Positions 10,736 through 21,103 of a DNA stretch of 64,000 bases are shown here, piece after piece. Under the pieces are notes generated by a model. It did no database searches, had not been told where the DNA came from, and saw nothing but the letters and a program-made list of their open reading frames with translations. Every line of letters starts with the position of its first letter. Position 1 is the first letter of the stretch. Both the position numbers and the translations under genes were made by a program. The stretch covers positions 558,001 to 622,000 of the forward strand of contig JAHQRK010000018.1 of the NCBI GenBank assembly GCA_019828595.1. The letters run 5' to 3'. This DNA comes from Aphanomyces cochlioides (lineage: Eukaryota; Oomycota; Saprolegniomycetes; Saprolegniales; Verrucalvaceae).

Positions 10736-11116
10736 GATAAGATTTTCGATCATAAAAAAGCACAGATGCTCTAACGGCTTCGATTTTGTGGTACAATGCG
10801 ATGAGCACGGGAGAGGAAGTTGCTTTGTCTCCACCACAGACGTGAGATTCAATCGACTTTGCTCATTCCATCGATGAAAAGGCCCATATTTCTCACATTC
10901 GAATAAACGCGTCTGCTTGATAACAACCCTTCAAGAAGTGTTATTGAAAAATGGCGCCAGGAAGTGAAATCCGCGCCAAAATTGTACTTAAACGTACAAA
11001 TTGTACGACTTGCCTCCGTACTCTTTATTATAATGTATCTATGTAATTATCGTACATTAAGGAATATATCGTACAAAATTTGAGCGCTAAAACCTGGCAC
11101 TTTTGCATTCGCCGTC
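10736..11116. promoter_or_regulatory. Promoter region of the 891-aa gene with E2F-like site and palindrome
   Basis: This 380-bp gap has no coding signal. GCGCCAAAAT at 10973-10982 is the exact complement of the E2F/DP consensus TTTTGGCGC. A second partial GGCGCC core lies at 10953-10958. A 15-bp odd palindrome, CGTACAAATTGTACG, occupies 10993-11007, and further GTAC-centred elements lie at about 11055-11075. E2F control would suit a cell-cycle gene, but this is inference from one site. Confidence 0.35.
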
Positions 11117-13792
11117 ATGGTTCAAGACGATAGCTGGACTGCTGCGGTGTGGAAAGCCCTCGAGACCAAAGGATGGGAAGAGATGGAGCTATGCCCTGGC
11201 AGCTACTTCTACATCAGCCCTGAAGTCGACTCCTTTGATGCCTTCGAGAAGAACTCCACAGCCTTTGGCACCAAGAAAGAGGCTATCATCCATGCCCTCC
11301 AGAACGATGTGTACTTTGACGTGGTTCAACCGCTACTTTGGGAACACATGCGCTACGTTCTAGGATGGCAAGTATTTATGAGGCAAGGCAAGGACCCATG
11401 GTATGTCAAGCCTGAAACTCCTGTGCATCAACTCAAACCCCAAGTCACATTGTTTGAGTCGCCTGTCGATGCTGTCGAAAGTTTTCTCGCGTCTATAATG
11501 ACGTACAAGCGAAAACAATCACGTCAACCAAGTGCGAAGTCTAACAAGCGCCAGAAATCAAATACACAAGTTGTTCCAACCGTGGCATCCAAAACAAAGA
11601 CGAGCTCTGAATCCGCGCAAGTTTTGAAGCCTCCTGTCTCAGAGTGTCAAAATCAAATTGATGATGACATGTCTACCGCAAGCTCCAAACCGAGCAAGGA
11701 ATGCAGAACGCCTGTTCGGCAAACTATCGCAACTCAAGATTTACCAACCTGTGTGAACACTGAAGCGACAACTCCTCGCCGAGTTACTCGATCGTCTTCA
11801 CGACCATCATCACCTGAAAGATCTGAAAACGATGCGTTGGCGCCGAACGTAGCGACTCCAAAACGACCATCCTCGGCTAGCGATACACGCACGCCCCGAA
11901 AATTAATGGCCGAGAAGACCAAAAGTGATGTTATCGCTACCCCCAAACGCTCAACGTTTAAAAAAATCAGCGTTGACAACACTCTTTCAAGTGATGGTTC
12001 TCCAATCTCGACTCTTAAACGTGCCTCGCCTCGTATCAAATCTTTGGAGTCGACCAAATCAGCCAGCCCGGCGACAAAAAAGCCAAGCCCAATCATCGGG
12101 TCATCGTCCAATGTCCAAACGGAGAAGAAGAATTCACCATCTCGCTCTATGACTAAGACTGCTACCCCGAAGACTCCCACAAAGGCCAAGGTTTCCAACA
12201 ACCAACCTGACACGACAATTACAACAAAGAGCGCAGAATACTTGAAGAATTTGTCGAATAAGCTGGATGGATACAACTCCACATCCAAACTCATTCATGA
12301 CCAAACCTCCAAAAGTTCAACTCATAACACAACCGACTCGTCTGGCAAATCCAAAGGCACTCCTGAAATATCCCATGAGCCCATATCAACCCCCAGGAAA
12401 GCTGTGATGACACCATCGAAGAAATCCAGCAAAGGTATTCTATCAACAACTCCTCGATCAATCGGTGCCAAACGCGCCGTGTCTGCCGAAGTCATTGAGT
12501 TGTCAGACTCGACACCGCCCACCACTCCAAAGAAATTGTCGAAATCAGCTCGAGTGGTCAATGATGTTGAAGCCACCGTACCTGTGACGCCAAGGAAAGC
12601 GAAGCGTGCAAGTGTCTCGAGCTCTGACGTCCGAACTCCTCGCACACCCCGAACTCCCCGAAGAGTTTCTTCGAATGAGCCATTTACGCCTGCAACAATC
12701 CCTCGATCATCAACTCAATCAACTGAGGAAATATCTCTATTGACGCCTAGTCCTCTTTCAGGAAAGAGCAAAGTATCTGAAATGGTTGCAGAGAAGCCCT
12801 TTGTTCAAACATCCAGCGAGTCGTCTGACAAGTCTCCTACACGCGACTGTTCATCGCCTCGATCTCCAATCATCCCTGGTTCGGCACTTTTACCATCCAA
12901 CTCCAAGCACATTGCTGCATTTGTTCAAACTCCAAGCCCGAGTAGGTCCAACTCGTCGCCTAAGTTGAAGAACCAGCTGCAACTTGACTCGATCAACAAC
13001 ATCCTTGCTCAAAGTTCTGTTTCTCCTGTGAATCCCTCTTCTCTGAGAGGACTGCTTGACTCTGATTCACCTGCTGTCAACTCGGGCGAAAACGTTATGA
13101 CCACCGCAAAAGATTCATCCAGTTGGGCTGATGTATCCCCAGAGAAGCTTCGCATCAAGCGCTTGTTGAACCCTGAGAATTCTGACCGATCACCCAAAAA
13201 ACAGCGAAACTCAGCCGTGGCGTCATCCATCGCAACGACGTCGCCATCTGCGGAGACTGATGATGACATGGCAACATTTTTGCAAGAAACTGTGCGAGAA
13301 GAACAATCTCCATGCCCAAGCACATCTTCCTCACTGTCGTCGCATTCACCGGGTGCTCTCTACAATGCCACCGACATGGGCAAACTGCTGGACTCTGCAA
13401 TTGGCTCTTTGATCAAATCTTCACCATGCTCATCGCCCTCGTCTTTTGTAACACCAGACGCTGTTGACAAGAGCTACCGAAAGAGTGGTCAGATGCAACC
13501 CGGCAAGGATTCAACCAATCAAAGGAAGGAAATCATTCAAGCATTTAGTCAATGTGGTTGGAAAACCGTGGCACCAAAACTGAACGGCATGGGCTCATAC
13601 ATGTACACCCATGACAGGCTGAAAGACCAAACGAAGTTTACACGTGAAGAACTGGTGAACTATGCGAAGCACTTTGACATATTCAACGACTCGTCATTGT
13701 TGGATCCAGTGACTGTTGCCAAGGCGCTCAAAGGCGAGCGAAAGATTCTGAAGACTGTCAAGCCTCGACCATCCGCTGACTGGAGTGCATAA
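11117..13792 (+). CDS. 891-aa Ser/Thr-Pro-rich protein with three GW..YxY modules
   Basis: Single-exon gene. I do not recognise a named family. The N-terminus holds two tandem copies of a small module: GWEEMELCPGSYFYISP with FGTKKEAIIHAL (about residues 16-65), and GWQVFMRQGKDPWYVKP with LFESPVDAVESFL (about 83-130). A third copy lies near the C-terminus (CGWKTVAPKLNGMGSYMYTH with FTREELVNYAKHF, about 815-865). The same module sits in the Cdc6-like protein. The 680 residues between are predicted disordered: basic, rich in Ser, Thr, Pro and Lys, with dozens of SP/TP sites (TPKR, TPRK, SPRS) that suit CDK/MAPK phosphorylation. Composition and short basic clusters suggest a nuclear chromatin or replication scaffold, but that is inference. 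The stop is only 30 bp from the converging gene. Confidence 0.8.
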   Translation: MVQDDSWTAAVWKALETKGWEEMELCPGSYFYISPEVDSFDAFEKNSTAFGTKKEAIIHALQNDVYFDVVQPLLWEHMRYVLGWQVFMRQGKDPWYVKPETPVHQLKPQVTLFESPVDAVESFLASIMTYKRKQSRQPSAKSNKRQKSNTQVVPTVASKTKTSSESAQVLKPPVSECQNQIDDDMSTASSKPSKECRTPVRQTIATQDLPTCVNTEATTPRRVTRSSSRPSSPERSENDALAPNVATPKRPSSASDTRTPRKLMAEKTKSDVIATPKRSTFKKISVDNTLSSDGSPISTLKRASPRIKSLESTKSASPATKKPSPIIGSSSNVQTEKKNSPSRSMTKTATPKTPTKAKVSNNQPDTTITTKSAEYLKNLSNKLDGYNSTSKLIHDQTSKSSTHNTTDSSGKSKGTPEISHEPISTPRKAVMTPSKKSSKGILSTTPRSIGAKRAVSAEVIELSDSTPPTTPKKLSKSARVVNDVEATVPVTPRKAKRASVSSSDVRTPRTPRTPRRVSSNEPFTPATIPRSSTQSTEEISLLTPSPLSGKSKVSEMVAEKPFVQTSSESSDKSPTRDCSSPRSPIIPGSALLPSNSKHIAAFVQTPSPSRSNSSPKLKNQLQLDSINNILAQSSVSPVNPSSLRGLLDSDSPAVNSGENVMTTAKDSSSWADVSPEKLRIKRLLNPENSDRSPKKQRNSAVASSIATTSPSAETDDDMATFLQETVREEQSPCPSTSSSLSSHSPGALYNATDMGKLLDSAIGSLIKSSPCSSPSSFVTPDAVDKSYRKSGQMQPGKDSTNQRKEIIQAFSQCGWKTVAPKLNGMGSYMYTHDRLKDQTKFTREELVNYAKHFDIFNDSSLLDPVTVAKALKGERKILKTVKPRPSADWSA

Positions 13793-13822
13793 CAGTCTGC
13801 CTTTAGCTGTAAATTATGTAAA

Positions 13823-14688
13823 CTATTGCCACTCGTCGTCACAACTGTCTTCATCGCTGCTGTCATCTCCATCCAAAGCCAACGCAGCTTGAGCCAACAC
13901 TTGTGCAATTGGCCCCGTGAACTACTACTTGTCAACCAAACTTCGACTGAGTCTCTACCTGCGGCTGTGGTTTCGTCAGTGCGTGGATCAATCTTGGTTC
14001 TAGTGCTCGATTCTGCACAACGCCATGCTATCAAATCCGAGGATCATCAGGATCATACCTTCTTGGCTTCACGCAAGAAGTCCATGGGGTTTTCAGGTAG
14101 CTGCTTCGCAGAGTTAGCTCATCCTTCGCATATTATTCACCTTGTTGATTTGACTGAATAGGTCAAATCGCACGTTGCCTCCACGAGATGCATCCTCAGG
14201 TGCTTCTGCCTACATTTTGGCTGTCATATTGTGCTTGGGGTTGATCGTACGAGCAGAATTGGCGTTTTGCGTTGGCTTTGATTTGGCTCGTCATCTAGAC
14301 CTTCAAAGATGGGATTCTTTATCGTGAGGGCTTCCGTATATGGTACACCAATGGGCAACGCGACTGATTCTTTTCTCGGCGGAGCAATGGTTGGTTCAAT
14401 AGCAGAGTCGTCGTCTTGGTTGTTTGATGCGTTGTTGTCGCATTTGGACGGAATCGATATTGGCAATTGATTGAATCGTTCCACGAGACCATCCATGCTA
14501 CGGTTATCACCACTTTTGGCCTTCTTTTTCAGATCTTTGCGCTGCTTGCGCTTCAATTGTGTCTCCTCGAGAGCACGACGACGCTTGGCCACGAGCTTTT
14601 TCACCCATCGCCTCAAACTAAACTTTTTTCGACGCTTTCCATCCGCGGCATCGGCTATTGGAATTGGCCCAGATAGCTCGGCTGGCAT
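13823..14688 (-). CDS. Small basic protein with WASP/WAVE-like acidic C-terminus
   Basis: Five exons (14688-14251, 14209-14141, 14100-14059, 14027-13959, 13921-13823) join in phase to 238 aa. The start is the first ATG of the frame; a longer frame upstream uses no ATG. Residues 18-60 are strongly basic (KRRKKFSLRRWVKK, then KRRRALEETQLKRKQRK). The C-terminal third reads NVRFDLFSQINK, which could be a WH2-like helix. It is followed by an amphipathic stretch (PIAQVLAQAALAL) and an acidic end with a lone Trp (DDSSDEDSCDDEWQ). That order resembles the V-C-A output region of WASP/WAVE/WASH proteins, which activates Arp2/3. The resemblance is by eye and the WH2 part is weak; the N-terminus is unfamiliar. 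The gene structure is better supported than the function. Confidence 0.5.
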
Positions 14689-14787
14689 GCTTTCAAAGTT
14701 GCAAGTCGAAAGGTCACGAGACTTTTCCGCGACGAAACGCCCAAAACGAACAAACAAATGTACGAACAGACAACCGATCTGAATTAT

Positions 14788-16539
14788 CTACGCTTTTTGG
14801 GACGGATATATGATCAAATGGCCGCCCTCTTGAACAAAGACGATGCCGCGACGGGTTAATGCCACTGGGAACGTCGTAAACATTCGTCCGCCGCGTTGAT
14901 GGTAGTGGTTGCCTATGCCTGTTACGAGCGTGAACTTGCTGATTTTGTTTTCACGGCAAAATGTCAAGCAGTGGTCAAGGACTTGATAAGCTTCCTGAAC
15001 GTACAAACCGTGTAAATCCACTGGTTGCTCTATCAAAAGCTTTTCTTGAAATTCGCAGAAGAAGGCGTATGCAGCGTGGGCCCTGACAGCTTTGAGTTCG
15101 CGGCGTACATCCGCCAGACTACACATTCAATGACTCGAAGAGAGAAAAGGTGTCGATACCGTTTCATGCGCTCGCGGCCGAGGAAATGGTTGTGTTTACC
15201 GGCGAACTTGTTCATTGCTTCAGTGTGGAGGACTTGCATTTCTTCTTGAAGGATCTTGGTTTGGGCCTGCAGCGATGCAAAGTTGTGGTGCGTTTCAGTC
15301 CATGCTACACGCGATGAGCAACAAACCGCGAGCGAAAGAAAGAACCTGAAGTATCGTCAGGGATCTCTTCGACGGGTTCATCATCGACGACTTCCTAATT
15401 GTGGGGGAAGAAATAACACACGTCCAGGAAATTTTGAAGGCTTACAGCTTGGATCTTTGGTTTCACGCAGGCCGATGGAAAGGTTGATTCCAGCATGGCT
15501 TCGGCAGCTACCATGGATGACTCGCTCATTAAGAGTGCCTACGTTAATTGACAATGACGCTGTCCATAAATCACTATGACCGTACGGCGCACAAGACATC
15601 CTTGTCGATCGTTGGGAAAGAACGTTGAAGTTGCTCCAACTTCATCTTTGTAGTCAAAGTGCCACGACCACCGGTTGGTAATCCTTGCGTCGCTTTGCTC
15701 CACACCGATGATGCTTCGTCTTGAGACAAACCTAGACAGCACGATCATGAGCAAGTTTTCATGAATAAGAGAGAGGTGAAAAACCTAGTTGGAAGCGCTT
15801 CATGGTTGGAAACTCATGCTTATTGTCAACGAGTGGAGAAGGCGGTGGCGCTGGCTGCTTCGCCGGTTTGCCTTTGGCGACAGAAGCGTAGCTAAACGTC
15901 TCGATCGACCCGTTCTCGTTGATGAGACTTTTGGTTTCCACGAGTGCATCAGCTGTAGCCTTCAAGTCGTAATTGTGTTGCTCAAACGCTTCCTACTCTC
16001 TACAAGTCATGGCTAAAGCTACCTCCAAGTACTTGGATAATGTCCATCGGAATGTTTGGGTATCGCATCTGGAGTTCTTGCAATGGATGCTCGTTGATGT
16101 CGTCAATCACATCATCCAAGAATCTATAAAATGATCAGCAGTCTGCCTTCGTCGTCACTGAAATGTCTTACTCGAGCACTGAAGACATTTCTTTTCGCTC
16201 GTGGAGTAGTTGAATAAGCTCACGAGATGCGTCTTGATCGAGACCATACGACTCAAGTTCGTTCGTAAAGAGTTGCCATTGCATCGCGCTGTCTTGTTTC
16301 GTTGCTGCTTGAGTTTGTTCCAATTCCCGAATCGCGAGAATGCTCAAGAGTTCGTCCAATGCTTTCGACATGTCGCCATCGTTCTTGACCAAGACGAGCT
16401 GAATTTCATCTTCTGACAAAGCATAGTTGACCATATCGGACAGTGTCTCAATCATGCCGCTGGCAGTGTCCATCGGGCTGTCGTCGGTGCGAAGTGGCGC
16501 GGACAGATTCAAACTTTGGTGACGAGAAATATTTGACAT
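14788..16539 (-). CDS. CUE-DUF1771-Smr domain protein (Cue2/N4BP2-type No-Go-decay endonuclease)
   Basis: Eight exons (16539-16172, 16123-16033, 15992-15785, 15731-15586, 15538-15446, 15394-15346, 15304-15160, 15118-14788) join in phase to 476 aa. Ubiquitin-binding CUE-like segments appear at about residues 40-70 (ALSEDEIQLVLVKNDGDMSKALDELL), 125-175 (LQELQMRYPNIPMDIIQ..DLKATADALVE) and 245-300. A DUF1771-like helical stretch (HTEAMNKFAGKHNHFLGRER) precedes the Smr nuclease domain. That domain has DLHGLYVQEAYQVLDHCL and TGIGNHYHQRGG, and ends near the C-terminus. In the family, CUE domains bind ubiquitinated collided ribosomes and Smr cleaves the stalled mRNA. The order matches yeast Cue2 and worm NONU-1. 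Start ATG at 16539 is preceded only by non-ATG in-frame codons. Confidence 0.82.
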
Positions 16540-17094
16540 GCTGAAAATAGATGGCAATATGTGGTTCAAAATAAATTATTGATAATTTAATAAAAATGTT
16601 CTTTTATCATCTACTTCGAACTAAAATTTAAGGAAAATTTGAAATTTGAATAAAAATATTTTTGCAAAAGTATTGTGGATTCGCTAGAAATTTCCCAATT
16701 TGGATTCGTTTTTTGTATCAATCTCCAATCACGCCAATACATTGGATGAATGAAAATTAGAACAGTACTTTCTCTCATGGGGACTGTACTTTCTCTCAAA
16801 TTTTATTCAGCCAATCAAAATCGCCCAAAATATTTATTAGCCAATAGCCTCGATTGGTGAATCGATTCGCCTGCGTGATTCGATTGAACGGGGTCTGGAA
16901 ATTCGTATCAAATCAACAATATTGAACAATATTTATTGCCAACAATAATTGTTAGGAAGATTGAAATATATTTATTGTTTGTGGAAATTTATTTTCAGCA
17001 AGGTTGGAATGGAGCCGAAGAAAGCACTGCGACGGCGTAGAATGCTCGTGCACAGTTCCCTGAGAGACCACCATTATAGTTCTCGGCACGTACG
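16540..17094. other. AT-rich divergent intergenic region with CCAAT boxes
   Basis: This 555-bp AT-rich spacer lies between divergent starts. It contains several ATTGG/CCAAT elements in both directions (about 16724-16870) and a short direct repeat of ACTTTCTCTCA near 16765-16800. No coding potential is seen. It likely holds both promoters. Confidence 0.4.
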
Positions 17095-18792
17095 ATGTTC
17101 AAGCACTTCGTACTGGTCTTGCTTGTGATGGCTCTTGTCGTTGTCGGTGAAACAGATCCGCCTCAGACTGTTCTCCGCGCTCGGACGTTGGAACCTCGAG
17201 ACTCGGATGGATCCTTTCATGTCGTGGACATGTCACCACTCGACTTCATCAAGACCTTTGGGAAAACGGAAGAGCGGGAACTACTCCGACATATGGGCCA
17301 AGCCTACTTAGGTAGTTGGAAGAAGCCCTCAAAGTATGCCATCCAGGAAATGGTTTTCGGCTGGGTCAACAGAACAGTCACCAGTGCGAAAAAGTGGCAA
17401 CAAAAGTGGAAAAACCGCATCGCCCGCATCGACTGGCATGAGAAGTGGGAACACGTGACCAACTGGACGTCATATTACAATGCTTCCCGCGAGATCGAAA
17501 TGCTCAAAATGTCCTTCATGACGTTCGATCAAGTGGCCCAGTACCTCAACATCACGCGCCCGCCGCCAGCGACTACCGAGGCGACATGGGATCCACTAGC
17601 GCCGTTTACAGCCTCAAGCTATCATGGCCCGACGACGTACAAGCACGTCCCCGCCACTGTAGCCAAACGTTTTGAGCCATTCCAAGAGTATGCTCTGCAG
17701 TATTACGCACCATCAACTGCGAATCCTCTTCTCCCCGCAGAAGACTATCCATGGCCATGGAATGCGTCCATTGTGCGCATCAAAAGTTTGCTCGAGTCGT
17801 CGCTCTTGAACGACACGAATCAAACCAATGCAACGAACAACACAGCGCTCAGCCTCTTCGACACAATTGAGCGACTCCGCCAGCCTTTCCACATCATGTC
17901 TGGCCTACCAGTCATCCTCGAAGACATTCCTCTGCACTCAATGCTGCAATTTCCATCTCCCAACGACGCTCTAGCCGACGGCAAGCGCTACTTCTATGGC
18001 TATCCAAGTACTTCTCCTTCATCCTCGTCATCGTCCTCCGCACGAGTTTGGCTGCGCTCTTCCGTCACTATCTACACGCCGACCCTCAATGTGTCGACGA
18101 ATTCCTCAGAGACAGAAGTGGAATTGCACCTTCGGCGCATCTTTGATTTAGCATTTGACGCCGACGTCGCCGGCCTTCTCCTCGGCCTCCAAGCACAATC
18201 GACCGTGTGGCTCTCGCCCTTTGATAGAATCAGCGATGAGTTCGCCGACTTGTGTCTTGGTGAACTTGTCGCTGCCCGTGAGCGACCAGACGTACCGACA
18301 GATGCAACGGCGCTCTACGACGGCATGACGCGCAATAGCGCTACTCATCCGAGCTGTCTATGGAATGGCAATTCACGCTACTACACCGCCAAGCGCTCCT
18401 CGACGCGACCATTCAACCGATCTGCGGTCGTAGCAGCACCGCTAGCATTGTACATTGCCAAGCGCGCCGCCAATATCACCGAGATGAAAGCAACTATGCG
18501 AACAATGCGGCAGACGCAAATTGCGGAGCTCTTGGCCAATGCGACCGAGCAAACCGTGCTAACAGTGTCGGCCATGGGCCACGGCATTGTCTTTCTCGGC
18601 GCGAATCCCCAGCATGTTCTGCTTGAAGCCATTAAGGAGCCTGAACCGATCCATGCCATCCACCGCGTGCTCATCCGTCTCGGCGAAAGCTCGCTGCTGT
18701 CGTGGCAGGAGATGGACCAGCTCTTGGCTTGCACTTGCCTTCATCTCCTCGGCATGGCCCCAGACAAGAGCGTTTCCGCGTGTCGAGTGTAG
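17095..18792 (+). CDS. Secreted, heavily N-glycosylated protein of unknown function
   Basis: Single-exon gene of 565 aa that I cannot assign to a family. It starts with a clear signal peptide (MFKHFVLVLLVMALVVVGETD). About a dozen N-x-S/T sequons are scattered over the chain (NRT, NWT, NAS, NIT, NDT, NQT, NAT, NVS, NRS and others). This fits passage through the ER and secretion or an extracellular face. A Ser run follows the motif YFYGYPSTSP at about residue 300. No obvious TM anchor, GPI signal, catalytic motif or RxLR-type motif was seen. There are few Cys residues, mostly near the C-terminus (CTCLHLL, SACRV). The stop lies 31 bp from the stop of the converging kinase gene. A cell-wall or host-surface role is possible but unsupported. 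Confidence 0.75.
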   Translation: MFKHFVLVLLVMALVVVGETDPPQTVLRARTLEPRDSDGSFHVVDMSPLDFIKTFGKTEERELLRHMGQAYLGSWKKPSKYAIQEMVFGWVNRTVTSAKKWQQKWKNRIARIDWHEKWEHVTNWTSYYNASREIEMLKMSFMTFDQVAQYLNITRPPPATTEATWDPLAPFTASSYHGPTTYKHVPATVAKRFEPFQEYALQYYAPSTANPLLPAEDYPWPWNASIVRIKSLLESSLLNDTNQTNATNNTALSLFDTIERLRQPFHIMSGLPVILEDIPLHSMLQFPSPNDALADGKRYFYGYPSTSPSSSSSSSARVWLRSSVTIYTPTLNVSTNSSETEVELHLRRIFDLAFDADVAGLLLGLQAQSTVWLSPFDRISDEFADLCLGELVAARERPDVPTDATALYDGMTRNSATHPSCLWNGNSRYYTAKRSSTRPFNRSAVVAAPLALYIAKRAANITEMKATMRTMRQTQIAELLANATEQTVLTVSAMGHGIVFLGANPQHVLLEAIKEPEPIHAIHRVLIRLGESSLLSWQEMDQLLACTCLHLLGMAPDKSVSACRV

Positions 18793-18823
18793 CTTGAAAC
18801 AGACTCTTCGATGGATTATACAT

Positions 18824-20124
<1,301 letters not shown>

Positions 20125-21103
20125 GACGACTTGGGCGCAAACTTGAAAATGAACCTCGTTGTGAGGTCGAAAACTTTACTTTGACTAGAAATTTGTATGA
20201 AAATTGTTCGTTCCGCTTTTGTTCCAGACAATGGAGACCAGATGAAATGCACCTTGGTCGCTGAATCTTCAGCGCGAGGCATGCATGACAGCCTGCCTCG
20301 GCAGTCTCCCAGCAGCTGCGATGTCGATGCGACTGGATTGGAATGACTGGTTTGGAGACCTGTGTCTGCACGGATTGTCGGCTGTACGGCCCATATGCGA
20401 TCCATGGGATCGTCATGGATTTTTCATTCTATTGCGAGGCACGCGAGCCACACGATCCTTCAGCATTCCACGGCAGCACTTTGGTGTCCAATGCGCTCCA
20501 AGGTATCAGGGTATTTGCAAGTCCTTGGCGATGTCTCTCATCGAGAGACTGGACCTAAAAATGGCGTGCCTTCGTTGTAGAAAGGCAACATGCTCAAGGA
20601 ATCACGTGTGTTGATCCAAAGGACCGAGATTGAACTGGCATGATCTTTTTGGTGGAAATGCTTGATGGAAGGCGCGTCGAGCCAAACGATGCGATGACTT
20701 CCAACTGGCTTGCTTTCAACAACTATGACGAGCGTGCAACAACAAGCTACAGTACCATGACCAAGGAACTTCCCTCCCTCTTGAAATCATGCGAACAGCA
20801 TGTCAAGCCATTTCCCCGAGCTGCTGAGATTATGTCTCCTGTCGCTGCTATTCAAGACTTGGCGAGTTCTTGTGGATGGAGTTTTGAACCCGGATGGACA
20901 AACTTTGGCTCTCAACCAAGCTCGTTGATGGAACGCATCGACGAAAGTCGCAAAGTCTCAACAAACTCGTCGTTGCATCGGACCTGCTCTCATCATCATT
21001 GTTATTGGCATGACGTGGTCGATGCAGTTTCAAGTGCTCGTTTCGTCGGTGGAGTTACATTTGTCCAGCCGACGTGTGCACACGAGAATGCCTTGAGTCT
21101 ACT
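20125..21103. other. Intergenic region with open frames of unclear status
   Basis: Nearly 1 kb between the kinase start and the membrane-protein pseudogene. Plus-strand frames at 20285-20614 and 20640-21128 are open but overlap in frame with others. They show no domain and lack convincing splice partners. One frame near 20343-20555 is Cys-containing (ETCVCTDC) and might be an exon of a small unknown gene. I do not call a gene here. Confidence 0.3.

Noticed and set aside
11734..12294. 186-aa open frame opposite the 891-aa gene
   Set aside because: It is an antisense shadow of low-complexity Ser/Thr/Pro codons; no domain, no splice support, and the sense strand is clearly coding.
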